The translations under genes were made by a program, and so were the position numbers. Below are positions 36,601 to 49,432 of a stretch of 64,000 bases of DNA, piece by piece; the first letter of the stretch is position 1; every line of letters starts with the position of its first letter. The notes under the pieces are model-generated. The model saw only the letters and a program-made list of their open reading frames with translations, was not told the DNA's origin and ran no database searches. Location of the stretch: NCBI RefSeq assembly GCF_963576615.1, contig NC_088708.1, forward strand, positions 4,278,001 to 4,342,000. The letters are read 5' to 3'. This stretch comes from Watersipora subatra. Lineage: Eukaryota > Bryozoa > Gymnolaemata > Cheilostomatida > Watersiporidae.

Positions 36601-39600
36601 TTATCATTTGGTTTAAATCAACCAACAACAAAAAGGCTGCTTATTACAGTTTTAAAAACTCGTTGTTTTGTTTTAAAAGTTAATAAATGGCAAAGTGTTA
36701 TCAAGTTTTAGACACTATCGATGTCAGTGAAATGAACATGCTCTTGTGCAGGGGGTGACCATAAAGAATAGAGATTCTGATGGCGTGATATGTGTCGCTC
36801 GAGTATTCGTTGGTGGTCCTGCTGAGCGCAGTGGTGAGAAAACTAAGTTCATTATGTCCATATACTGGGCACATATTAACTTGTATTTGTTAGAGTGGGA
36901 ACTATCGCTAGCATTAGCTAGTAGTAGCATTAGCTAGTAGTGGCATTAGCTAGTAGTGGCATTAGCTAGTGGTAGCATTAGCTAGTAGTGGCAATAGCTA
37001 GTGGTAGCATTAACTAGTAGTAGCATTAACTAGTAGTGGCATTAGCTAGCAGTGGCATTAGCTAGTGGTAGCATTAGCTAGTAGTAGCATTAGCTAGTAG
37101 TGGCATTAGCTAGTAGTACTATTAGCTAGCAATAGCATTAGCTAGTAGTAGCATTAGCTAGTAGTAGCATTAGCTAGTAGTAGCATTAGCTAGTGGTAGC
37201 ATTAGCTAGTAGTAGCATTAGCTAGTAGTAGCATTAGCTAGTAGTAGCATTGGCTAGTGGTAGCATTAGCTAGTAGTAGCATTTGCTAGTAGTAGCATTA
37301 GCTAGTGGTAGCATTAGCTAGTAGTAGCATTAGCTAGTAGTGGCATTAGCTAGTAGTACTATTAGCTAGCAATAGCATTAGCTAGTAGTAGCATTAGCTA
37401 GTAGTAGCATTAGCTAGTAGTAGCATTAGCTAGCAGTGGCATTAGCTAGTGGTAGCATTAGCTAGTAGTAGCATTAACTAGTAGTGGCATTAGCTAGCAG
37501 TGGCATTAGCTAGTGGTAGCATTAGCTAGTAGTAGCATTAGCTAGTAGTGGCATTAGCTAGTAGTACTATTAGCTAGCAATAGCATTAGCTAGTAGTAGC
37601 ATTAGCTAGTAGTAGCATTAGCTAGTAGTAGCATTAGCTAGTGGTAGCATTAGCTAGTAGTAGCATTAGCTAGTAGTAGCATTAGCTAGTAGTAGCATTG
37701 GCTAGTGGTAGCATTAGCTAGTAGTAGCATTTGCTAGTAGTAGCATTAGCTAGTAGTAGCATTAGCTAGTAGTGGCATTAGCTAGAAGTGGCATTAGCTA
37801 GCAGTGGCATTAGCTAGTAGTAGCATTAGCTAGTAGTAGCATTAGCTAGTGGTAGCATTAGCTAGTAGTAGCATTAGCTAGTAGTAGCATTAGCTAGTAT
37901 TAGCATTAGCTAGTAGTTGCAGTAGCTAGTAGTAGCATAGGGTATTAGTAGCATTGAACATCATTTAGGCCAAAACCTTTTCTTGTTATGATATAGAGTG
38001 TTTTACATAAGAGTATTTCAGCATCCGAAGCCTTCTCAAACTGAGATTAACATGTAGGTGAACATTTCTTTTAAATATTCAAGACAGACATTTGCTTCCA
38101 TTGGCTTAATAATACATATACATGTACATATATTGGTTTTTGTGCAAATATACAAACCACTATGCCACTCCTCTAGATGTCTTATGACCCCTCATGATAA
38201 ATTAATTAAACACATTACACGTTAATTATGCCCCAAAACACACTTGTATGCTTTGGCTCAAGGTTCACATGATCCATCACATGATCCATCACATGATCCA
38301 TCACATGATGTTGCTAAGTAGTGTTTAGCCAACATATTATTTAGCAAATTTGTTGCCTGTCATTTAAAAATGTTACTCAATGAACTCAGAAAAATACATA
38401 TGAATGTTAAAATTAAAAAACGACAATTATTTTCAAAGAGATGAGTCGTTACAGATGTAAGCATTGTCCCCTGCTATAGTTAATGCTGGAGTAGCCATTA
38501 CGCTGTGGAAATTTCAGGTTTGGTACAGGTTGGTGATGAAGTGCATGAGGTCAATGGAATACCTGTCAGAGGAAGACCTATAGAAGAGGTTGTACATATA
38601 CTGGTACTGAAGTTATGCACATGTTTTCATGTTTAGCACCTTTAAGCATGGCTATACGAAACTGCTTTGTGTTTTTAAAAAATTTCTAAAACAGTCTTTG
38701 CTTTGGGTAGTGAACAAAACACCAGGACCAGGTTTTGAAGGCACTTCCAGGTGTTTGTGAAACTTCAGTATAATTGAACTATAATTAAGTTATGTTTGCA
38801 TTAAAATACCAGTCGTTCTGAATGTTTTGTCCTGAAACTTAAAATGTAAGTACATACTATTTTTGCTTAGCAGTTCATCAACGTGTTTTATTTGCATTTC
38901 AGTGAGTATAATTAAAGGTATTACTAAGGATAAAACAGTGGAGCTTGAAGAGTCTTTACTTTGCAGTTCTAGAAGCTTCTGTGGGCAGTGTTACTGTTTG
39001 CTTTGTTTGGACATATTTAAAAAAATCTAACTAATGCATTGAGGCTAAAATTATGTGAATGCAACAGGAGGTTGGATTCATTTTATGTTAGCTAAGACTG
39101 GCTGCTAGTAATCGGCTAATAAACAGACCTGCAAGAGTTTCCTGAACATTTTGTATTATTGAGCATCATTCTAACTGGGAAATAAGCGTAGACTAGTAAA
39201 GAACGGCATCTACTGAGCAGCAGATGTTGCTATTTATAGAACTCTTGTGATGGCATGATAAGCCTCAAGCTCATCCCAGACTTCATAGATGAAACACTCC
39301 CCAAAGATAAGGTAAAATTACAAAAAGCTACGCTAGATTTATTCTCGAAGGTGAAGGTGTCTCATCTACCACTCTGCCCAGTTTATATGATTTTTAACCC
39401 AAGGGTTTACAATTACATACAAGTCACCACAGCGTGCTCAAGTGTCAATGACTAGCCAGCAGTCACTTCTATTTGTGTCAGGACTACATTGGTTGCTATA
39501 AAGGTAGTTCAGCATGTGTAAGACTGTGTATATTACTAACAGGCTTTGGAGAGCTATTTAACTTGACTTGCATCATAAAAACAATAATTTAAAAAGTTAC

Positions 39601-42600
39601 TAAAGCTCTCTGACCAGCTGCAGCGCCAGACCACCAAGGTTGGTGAGCAACATCATTATGTCTGTAGGTGAAGATAAGAGCCCGCTTCTCCTATGACCCT
39701 TCAGCAGACCTGCTTATACCCTGTCAGGCAGCAGGCCTCTCATTCGTCAGCGGTGATATCCTTGAGATACTTAATACGGATGATCCGCTCTGGTGGCAGG
39801 CTAGGCTTTTTTACGACCAATCCAGCAAAACTGGTTTGATTCCCAGTAGAACTCTGCAAATCAGGTGATGCATTATTCTGCTTGAATAGTGCCCTGTGTA
39901 GCCAAATGTACACAACTGTTAAGGTCCATTTAGTATCTTTGTACATTAAAGACTTTAGGATGATTTTGTACTAATCTGTTGGTATAATGTAATCTAAGGC
40001 TAAATTTTCATGCTACACTTTTACACAGAAGGTCAACGGAAATGTACAATAGCTCAGCGGGCAGAGGAGCTCCTGGTAGTCCAAGCTTACCAAGAAAGAT
40101 TTCTCCTCCACTCACAGGAGTTTCTCAAAGTATGGGTAAGTAAGTGATCTGAGGAGTTGGTAGACTGATGATAGATAGCATATGATATCATATGATAGCA
40201 TATGATAGCATATGATATCTGGAACCTTTTTGAGACAATCATTCTCAGTAATCCTAGATCGAGATTCTATTTCTGGCAAAAGACTTTTGTAGGCACAAAA
40301 ACGTTTAGGTTACTCAGAAAAATGCATGTATGTATTCTGGCTGTTTTTAAATCGTTAAACAGCGAACTGAATGACAAATATTTTTTATAGTCTTTTTAAA
40401 ATTTTTAGTGATTTCATTGTCCATGATTGTGTGTACGTTGCATTTTTAGGAAGTCTTCTAAGTCCACGACTTCAGCGAAAAGTGAAAAAGCATAGGAAGA
40501 CAAAATGTCAGGCAACTATTATAGATGGTAAGTATTATGCCTGTTCAATCCAGTTAATATATATGGTAAGTATTAACCCTGTTCAATACAGTTAATTTAT
40601 ATGGTAAGTATTAACCCTGTTCAATACAGTTATTACAGACGGTAAGTACCATGCCTGTTCAATGCTGCATGTAAGATTTAGCATGCCACACTAGTGATGT
40701 TTTACAAGCCACTTACTTGTTGCTTTATTTTTATTGATACAATTCATTGTTATTTGTAGGTAACATAGAGTTTTCCACGATTGATGAAGGTACTATATTG
40801 TGTTCTCTATTTTTTCTTCCTAGACTTGGTAGATGCATGCTTGTTTATATTTGTATATGAAGTTAGTAGTAATTCACATTGTATCTACAATGTAGATCAG
40901 AAGAGCCTACTTTTCTGGCCAATTTAAAACTCAAATGATATTACTAGTTCTGGTATTGAGCAGAAGTTGTCCTCTCTTTGGGTAATGAAGTTGATAACAA
41001 TATTAAGTTTTTGAATCAGCACTTTCATCTTGTTTTGGTGTGCAATAATAATAATAGTACAAAATTTCCTACAAAACCAGAAAGGAAACTTTCAAAGCAG
41101 AGCTATCCTCATAATATTTACTCGCAACCTGTGCATGAAGATATGTTGATTATGTTTAGGTACATATAAAGAATGATAGCATCTGTGTTTAGTCCTACGG
41201 AAAACCGTTATATTATGGTTTCTTATTTACACAACATTTGAAGCTGAGACTATAGGAGAAGCATAGATCTACCTTAAATTGCTGTGAAGGACATAACTAA
41301 CATATACATAAATATTCCTTCAGATTGTTCAGATACTGGCACTTTTGGTTTTTGTTTCCGAAGTGCTTTTTGAAAACTCATAAGGTAGTAATCAATCTTG
41401 AGTTGGCAAAGGTGCTAACTGTAAAAATGAGCTCTTTTACATCATTTGCAATTAACAAAAGATTTTATTTTCATCACATTGACTGTTGACATATAACTGT
41501 TGACATATGACTGTTGACATTTGACTGTTGACATATGACTGTTGACATATGACTGTTGACATTTGACTGTTGACATATGACTGTTGACACATGATTTTTG
41601 ACATATGAATGTTGACATATAACCGTTGACATATAACCGTTGACATATAACCGTTGACATATAACCGTTGACATATAACCGTTGACATATAACCGTTGAC
41701 ATATAACCGTTGACATATAACCGTTGACATATAACCGTTGACATATAACCGTTGACAGATAACTGTTGACATGTGACTGTTGACATGTGACAGTTGACAT
41801 ATAACTGTTGACATATAACTGTTGACATATAACTATTGACATATAACTGTTGACATATAACTGTTAACATATAACTGTTGACATATAACTGTTGACATAT
41901 AACTGTTGACATGTGACTGTTGACATATAACTGTTGACATATAACTGCTGGCTTAATTTACAGTCATCACAAGCAATAAAAGTAACATAGAGCTAAAACA
42001 GCGAACAACAAAGAAGCACTTCAAATGCTTCTCACCTATCAGATCTCTGGAAGCAATCTTCTGCCCTTCTAACCCTCATTTGCTAGGTCTGTTTGAGTCG
42101 GAACTTAAAATATAGGTGATTTCATGTACCCGGTATAACTTTCAAACCAACATGTAAGACTCATCTTTCCTTCTACATGGAAGAGCAGTTTATTGCTCTT
42201 GACTGCAGCCAGCCATGCTAGGTCTGGACATGCAGTTGTCGATGGTTTCTTTCTGGGCTAGTTGGCGCAGTTTCAAATAGAATATTGGTATAAATAGCAA
42301 CACCCAGTATTTCTCTTGACATTACCATCGACACATCCTCAGTTGTGTTCATCGACTGTAATAATCAAACCCGGGCCTTACCTTACGTCTTTAGTATTAG
42401 ATCGCACAAAATTCTACTGTTGTAATGAGGCAAATATACCAAGTACTGAATAAAATACTGGAGTTGTGGGTACTTGAAAGATACATCAACTCTATATGTA
42501 GGATGTGTCTTTAGTATATCAGGTAATGCTGTATATAGTAATAATAATATTAGTAGTATATTAGCAGTACCACTCAGACAGAAAAAGAGATGCAAGATTT

Positions 42601-45600
42601 TACACAAATGGCTTTAAGGGATGGAAAAATCAGTGACTACTCAGCTGGACTATTCAACTTCCTAAATCTAAACTAACAGATTCACTTTACCACAGTCTTC
42701 TATAATGTCTTTCACCTGTTTTGCTATGATAGGTATTTTCATTTGCTAAGGTCAGCAGGCGATCTATTGCTTATATAGTTTATTGCTTTTTGATATCTGC
42801 AAATACAGCCGAACATGACGGCAAGCCAAAATGTTTGCAATGGAAAACCGTTTATGAGGAAGTGCAGCTCTACAAGCCTCCCATCGGAAGAAAGAGACCG
42901 CTAGTTATTCTCGGTGCGTATGTTCCATAGCTCTTTCATACTATGGCAACAATGGTCTTTCTGCTGTAGCTGTGCAGGTAACCTGGTTAATTGTTAGCTA
43001 GGTGTACGATACAGCATACCGGTAACAGATTCCTTGGAACAGTGTCTGAAAGGAAACGAGAACAGAATTCTATTCATTTGAAGTTAGCGTGACAAACTGA
43101 CCTGGCTAATCAGATTATTAGAGAGTACTACTCCTCTGACACGGCATCATATGCCCATCAACCATGTTGTTATGAGTTGACCAAACTAGCTGAATGTCTA
43201 GACTGTGTGTATAGCCACTATAATATCAACCACCTCAAGCTATAATAGTTAAATGCTGTGCACCCAGCACCCCACCGGTAGAATATGTTTTGCTTATTTG
43301 ACGATCATTTATAGTTGCCATTTCTTTTAAAATACATATGATAATAAAAACATCTGAGAAATTACATACAGCTAGTATGATACATAGCTGACACTATACA
43401 GTCATAGAAATGCGTTTGAGTATATTTACTGATGTTGTATATTAATCACCATCCATAAACCATACTACTCTTCACAGGTCCAAAGCATGTCGGAACACAT
43501 GGCTTGAAACAGAAGTTAGTGAAAGACAACCAGGAATATATATCTCCTGTCCCAGGTGCCTGTTCTCTTGTGTTCACATCGTTGTATGTTACTGATGCAG
43601 AACAATAATGCAATCAGAGATGCTCTGTGCATTGCACTAGATTTCTATATTAATGTTATGTCTTGTAGTGACATCAAGACCAAAAAAGCTGTTAGAAACA
43701 GATGGCAAGGACTTCATTTTTATATCAAAGTTGCAAATGGATAGTCTACTGCAAAAACAAAAGTGAGATTGTTATTATATTTGTTGTAGACAAGCAAGAA
43801 AACCTCCCTATGTTATGTTTGTGTCTACATATGCGCTAAACCGATGCCTACCAATAACATACCATAGTCTTTACAAAGTCACAAATCCTATGTGCTGTAT
43901 TGCATGTAACTCGTCATTGTTCTGTCATTTTCTCTCTATCATGAACATCAGAAAAAGTTAAAATGTTTTTATGCAGGCTGCTAGAGTTTGGAGAATACAA
44001 AGGCCATCTCTATGGAATCACTATTGATAGTGTTCATGAAGCTATGGAAACTGGACACACTTGCGTGCTCGTGTGTCAGCCACAGGTTGGTTTTGGCAAA
44101 TATGTAAGCTTTTTTAAACGTACACTTTTAGTTGGAGTATAAATGTGCATGCATAGCTTTTCTCAACTCATGGAAACTAGGCATACATATACGTATATAA
44201 ATTATCAATGTTTGTCTGTTGTTTGCCTGTCCAGTTACATTTATAGCAATAATAGTTAGCAATGTAAGATTACCTGTGTACTAGATTTATTACCTGCGTA
44301 CTAGATTTCAAATCACGACATTTAAATTACAAGTCCTTGAGTCCATATCATCTTTTCACACAGTCCATATCACCAGTCCATATCACCAGTCCATATCACC
44401 AGTCCATATCACCAGTTCATATCACCAGTTCATATCACACAGTTCATATCACCAGTTCATATCACCAGTCCATATCACCAGTTCATATCACCAGTCCATA
44501 TCACCAGTTCATATCACACAGTTCATATCACACAGTTCATATCACCAGTTCATATCACCAGTTCATATCACACAGTTCATATCACCAGTCCATATCACAC
44601 AGTCCATATCACCAGTCCATATCACCAGTCCATATCACCAGTCCATATCACCAGTCCATATCACCAGTTCATATCACCAGTTCATATCACACAGTTCATA
44701 TCACCAGTTCATATCACCAGTCCATATCACCAGTCCATATCACCAGTCCATATCACCAGTCCATATCACCAGTCCATATCACCAGTTCATATCACCAGTT
44801 CATATCACACAGTTCATATCACCAGTTCATATCACCAGTCCATATCACCAGTTCATATCACCAGTCCATATCACCAGTTCATATCACCAGTTCATATCAC
44901 CAGTTCATATCACCAGTTCATATCACACAGTTCATATCACCAGTCCATATCACACAGTCCATATCACCAGTCCATATCACCAGTCCATATCACCAGTCCA
45001 TATCACCAGTCCATATCACCAGTTCATATCACCAGTTCATATCACACAGTTCATATCACCAGTTCATATCACCAGTCCATATCACCAGTTCATATCACCA
45101 GTCCATATCACCAGTTCATATCACCAGTTCATATCACCAGTTCATATCACCAGTTCATATCACCAGTTCATATCACCAGTTCATATCACACAGTTCATAT
45201 CACCAGTCCATATCACACAGTCCATATCACCAGTCCATATCACCAGTCCATATCACCAGTCCATATCACCAGTCCATATCACCAGTTCATATCACCAGTT
45301 CATATCACACAGTTCATATCACCAGTTCATATCACCAGTCCATATCACCAGTTCATATCACCAGTCCATATCACCAGTTCATATCACCAGTTCATATCAC
45401 CAGTTCATATCACCAGTTCATATCACCAGTTCATATCACACAGTTCATATCACCAGTCCATATCACACAGTCCATATCACCAGTCCATATCACCAGTCCA
45501 TATCACCAGTCCATATCACCAGTCCATATCACCAGTTCATATCACCAGTTCATATCACACAGTTCATATCACCAGTTCATATCACCAGTCCATATCACCA

Positions 45601-48600
45601 GTCCATATCACCAGTCCATATCACCAGTCCATATCACCAGTCCATATCACCAGTCCATATCACCAGTCCATATCACCAGTTCATATCACCAGTTCATATC
45701 ACCAGTCCATATCACACAGTCCATATCACCAGTCCATATCACACAGTCCATATCACCAGTTCATATCACCAGTCCATATCACCAGTTCATATCACACTCA
45801 TTGCTCTTTTCATGTACTGCTTATCCTTTTCGCGATTGCACACACTAAATGAGCACTTTTTTTTATTAATTAATACAGTGTACCCTCGAGTTACGATGCA
45901 CTTGTTATACAATTTTGTTTGCCTCACTATATGGAACACGAGGTATTTTTCGTCAGCGCCATTTGAGGAAGAGATCTTTTCAACTTTTTCCACCATACGT
46001 TATCAACAAAAAATTCTCTTGAAGCTAAAATTTGGCAGTCGATGTACTGATTATGACGAAATAACAAAAATGCCAATATGCTATTTGCCGAAATTCCTCC
46101 CACAACGCATGAAAGCGATATGATGCTCGCTATCTCAGTTCAGTGTTATTTGTTATTTTATAACAAAAACGAAACTGCAAACAGATAAGTGATAAAATTT
46201 TAGCCTATGAAAAAGTTTAAGTTTAGTAAAATACATACTAAAACTTAGTTTTAAGTACGTGTTTAGTAAACTAAATTCATTTAAATTAAATTCCACGTTT
46301 ATGTTGTATGTCTGTCTCGAAAGGAAGAACTCCCTGCGGTATGTACAGCACATAATGTAATGTTACAAATACACTAAAGTTACTGTAGGTAACTATAGTT
46401 ACTAAAGTTAACATATGGTTTGTTACTAACTTTTATTATGTACAGTACATATATAAAATTTTGATGATTTTTACCAGGGGGTGTTTGCATTAGGTAATTA
46501 CTATGGGTTTCTATACCACTCTATACAACATTTTCGCCTCGCGATGACAACACTGAAACAAATTAATATCCTATAATTTTATACCAAATAATTTTTCATT
46601 GTAATCGTAGCAAAACAGACTTTGTTTAGCCATTACTTGCTGATATTTCACATTTACATTTAAGCACTTTCACAGTTATTTAATTTTTTCTATTAATTTA
46701 TTTCAACTACACAAAACACTTTTTTCATGATATGAAATTTAAAAGTTAGTTGTTTGAAAAAGTTTAAAAACCTTTGCAGTTGTTTCATTTTTTCTCTTAA
46801 TTAATTTGAACTGCACAAAACACTTTTAATGCTTCGAAGTTTGAAAGTTAGAATGGTAACTGTTATTATATGTTAAATAAAAATGAATTTTTATTACAAA
46901 AACTTTCGTTGTTACCTGAGCAATGCCGGGCATTCAGCTACCTTATATATATAAATGTGAGCGTTCATCTGTCCAGTTCTCGCAATTAAGTTTGAATAAC
47001 AAAAAATCCACTTCGCAGAGGATTCGATCTTGTAACCTACTGTTCTAAAGGTGTCGAGCTTACCCATTAAACTACACCTTCAACTGAATATAGTGATCAA
47101 TAATATTGAAAATATTCATTACATCGGTTAAAAATACGCATAATGACCTTGCATCACACGATGGACTCACTGTCTCATTAGCTGTATGCACAGCATTGCA
47201 CGAGTAATAAAAAAGCTTATAAATAGTTGCAGGTAATGTAATGTAAAGGTAATGTAGTAAGTAAGATAATTCAATGTTTATAAGCTGTTTTTATTACCCA
47301 TGAAACGCCGTGCATTCAACTAGTATGTTTCTATAATTCTATTTCGGCTTATTGATTTTGTGTTTGTAATTATTGTTTCAATCAGTAGATTCAGTCTAAG
47401 AGTTGATTGCGCTATAAACTTTCTCAACTGACCATGCTGTTTGCGCAATGTCTATTCGTGGCAGGATATATGCTTGTCTGGCCTCTATAGTTTTTCTATC
47501 TCGTGTTGAAAAGTAGATCAATTCAAATAGATTTCAGTTTTTGAGGTATCAGAAGCTTAAGCCTGGCTGATGTTGCCAGCACTTCTAGTATGACATGCTC
47601 CGCTTAATTCACAGACTCTGACAATATTGAGGTGTGCCAAGATCAAGCCTCTGGTGGTCTTTATCAAGCCTCCCAGCCTTGAAAAACTCAGACAGATGAA
47701 AGTGTACACCGGGGGCCATGCAAATACAAAGCTCAGTGTAAGTCGTGTATATACACATTTAGCCAGGTTGTTATGGTGGGTGTCCTATGCAAATGGCAGT
47801 AGCTATACATAGCTGCATATTGCTAGCTCAAGCAATTAACTTCATGCAGCAGGAAATCTGCAAGCCACTAGTAGCTTGCAGACACTTTGCAACTAAGAAA
47901 ACTTTAGACTGAAAGACCTCAGCGTGGTAAATGTATACTTATTTTTTGTTTTTATCAGTTTCATGTTGATTTGCCAGACTGGCGTAGCCTTTTGTTAAAA
48001 CAGCGGGTACGTATTGGGATACCAGCTGTTGTTGCACAAAAATTATCTCTGGAAAGATAATGTTTGATATGATAGGTAATTTTCAAGTGTGTGGAGGTGA
48101 AGGAAATAAGAGGGCAAAGGACACAAAGCATGAAAATGTTTGTGTAGGGTAGAAAAAGCTAATTAACTGACATGCATGGACTCTGCAAATGAGCCAGTCT
48201 GATGCATGAGGGATAGATTTCCTCTTAGCTCGGGTTTCTGGGGTATTTCATTGCTTTTAACAACTGGCAAGTCTGGGTCGGCTATGATGATGGTATTCAT
48301 ACGATGTGTCAGCAGATGGGCATCATTTTAATGTCCGTACGATGTGTCAGCAAGTGTACATCCGTCTGGTCTTTGCAGCATGCCATCTGGTCGGCAGCAT
48401 AGTGTAAAATTTCAGCAATTGGCGACTCAGCAATGTCGGCAAAATAGAAGCTAGTTTTTGCCTTTTAGGCAGTAGAATCCCTGGCAAGTTTGGGGTTGTA
48501 ACTTGTGGAGTCAGGATGAGCAGCACTGGAAAATCATGTTGAACAGCAATAAAAGCTGAATCTGGCATTAGAATGCCTGAAGCAGTGCACTTGTGAACAG

Positions 48601-49432
48601 CTATGAACATGTGAACAGCAATGAAAAGGCTTTCAATGAGCTATAAGGTTAGGTTTTTTAATGGCTGCAGGTCAGTGCTCTGCCTTGGTATGCTGCCAAC
48701 TTAGTCCTAATGCAGCATTGTTTAGTTCCTGGTAATCTCTCACATTTGTGAGCTGGTATAGAACTCTTTACAAGAGCCATCACGAAACCACAAGTTATAT
48801 ACCGTATATTAGAGCAACTTACTACTGCTATAATATTAAGCCTATGGAGTAAATGTGCGAGCCATGTTCTCATGTAAATAAATGGTGTGCTCTTTATCAT
48901 CTACCACTTCATAACACTATTATTGTTATTATTTACAGTTACGATTTATAATTATTATTTAAATGCCGTACCTTAGTTTTTATTTTTCATGTACAAGAGG
49001 AAATGGAACTACATGTACTAGATATCGTGTACAACTAGATATATTTTTTGCTGGCCACCCCACTAGCTCTTACAGTGCAAATCCCATACCTGCTGCATTA
49101 TTCCTTATGTAGCAGCCGCTAGCTAATCCATTACAAATCCGACGAGTCATCTCCCTATTGTATGCGATGCTCCAGTTACAAGTGGGTCATAATGTTGTTA
49201 TTTTCAAAAGTAAATGATTCAAAAATGGCCCTTATGTCAAACCTAAATTTTGCAGGCAAATGAAGTTGAGGAGATGGTGCTAGGCGCTGCTATGATAGAG
49301 TCTGTGTATAGTCAAGCGTATGATGAAACTATCATTAACACAGAATTTAATCAAAGCTATAACCAACTCATATCCATATCTCGTTCCGTCAATTCCACAG
49401 AAAACTGGATTCCCTCGAGCTGGCTGGACTGA
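30651..49432 (+). CDS. MPP7: MAGUK scaffold protein, MPP7/MPP3 group
   Basis: Sixteen exons with consistent phases: 30651-30791, 32245-32328, 34626-34757, 36752-36833, 38518-38603, 39240-39311, 39668-39864, 40029-40135, 40450-40527, 40760-40789, 42809-42913, 43478-43555, 43669-43762, 43977-44085, 47615-47737 and 49256-49432, giving about 564 residues (human MPP7 576). Domains: L27 region 1-105 (KELLNIMSHPS, VHDRVANQEY); PDZ 107-199 (GGPAERSG, VGDEVHEVNG); SH3 200-265 (LIPCQAAGLSFVSGDIL, WWQA); basic hook 266-337; guanylate-kinase-like domain 364-564, with a degenerate P-loop GPKHVGTHG lacking the ATP-binding Lys, then FGEYKGHLYG, FIKPPSLEKLR and a final WIPSSWLD. Family members are catalytically inactive scaffolds at cell junctions and polarity complexes. 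The first exon starts right after an in-frame stop; an acceptor at 30687 would make it internal, with the N-terminal L27 helices on an unseen upstream exon. MPP7 and MPP3 cannot be told apart here. Confidence 0.92.
32598..32665 (+). repeat. 20-bp tandem repeat
   Basis: Three and a half units of gcgacgtgataagataagat in a MAGUK intron. Confidence 0.9.
33655..34553 (+). repeat. 50-bp satellite, about 18 units
   Basis: The unit is agtctgttatagatagtatg, aacaagtactctatttacac, taacatatat, with T/C and at/gt variants. It ends 72 bp before the third MAGUK exon found. Confidence 0.95.
36905..37960 (+). repeat. 16-bp satellite with higher-order pattern
   Basis: About 65 units of attagctagtagtagc with variants (gtggc, gtact, gctagc). 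A block of about 15 units containing the variant tagtactattagctagcaa recurs near 37115, 37350 and 37560, so larger blocks were duplicated. It starts about 70 bp after the fourth MAGUK exon. Confidence 0.95.
38266..38309 (+). repeat. 12-bp tandem repeat
   Basis: Nearly four units of cacatgatccat in a MAGUK intron. Confidence 0.85.
40515..40670 (+). repeat. Tandem repeat copying a 5' splice site
   Basis: Starting at the end of MAGUK exon nine (exon end 40527), units of about 38 bp each carry atggtaagtatt or acggtaagtacc, then cctgttcaata.agtta. Four donor-like GGTAAGTA sites therefore lie within 120 bp. Use of the first is supported by phase with the next exon. Confidence 0.85.
41480..41948. 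repeat. 14-bp satellite, about 33 units
   Basis: The units tgttgacatataac and tgttgacatatgac alternate in blocks. All three minus-strand frames are open across it (short Met-Ser-Thr-Val-containing peptides), a by-product of the repeat. It lies in the intron after the 30-bp mini-exon. Confidence 0.95.
44350..45795 (+). repeat. 13-15-bp satellite, over 100 units
   Basis: The units cagtccatatcac and cagttcatatcac, with an interspersed cacagttcatatcac form, are arranged in recurring larger blocks of about 230-250 bp. The 503-codon plus-strand frame (His-Ile-Thr-Ser-Pro type) is the translated satellite and not a gene. It lies in a MAGUK intron. Confidence 0.96.
45880..45905 (+). mobile_element. 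Possible pogo/Tigger-type terminus
   Basis: The sequence cagtgtaccctcgagttacg resembles the ends of pogo-like MITEs in many animals. No inverted partner was found nearby, so only one end may remain. Confidence 0.3.
46903..47325 (-). repeat. SINE-like repeat, nested minus-strand copies
   Basis: Read on the minus strand, a head (catactagttgaatgcacgg) starts at about 47325 and a second head (gtagctgaatgcccggca) at about 46945. A tRNA-like stretch (ggtgtagtttaatgggtaag, later aagatcgaatcctctgcg) lies at about 47015-47085. A plus-strand head-like block is also visible near 47180-47240. The layout suggests two or more insertions into each other in a MAGUK intron. Confidence 0.55.

Noticed and set aside
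41442..41912. Three overlapping minus-strand frames of 120-156 codons
   Set aside because: All frames of a 14-bp satellite are open at once, which marks a repeat artefact and not coding.
23000..41950. Regular repeats that might be taken for a CRISPR array
   Set aside because: Units are directly tandem with no unique spacers, and the genome is eukaryotic.
44337..45848. A 503-codon plus-strand frame rich in His, Ile, Ser and Thr
   Set aside because: A translated 13-15-bp satellite inside a MAGUK intron, on the same strand by chance; the MAGUK exons on each side join in phase without it.
32590..49432. Intronic open frames within the MAGUK span as additional genes
   Set aside because: Apart from the sixteen exons, which join in phase and match domain order, the short frames show no homology and no supported splice sites.
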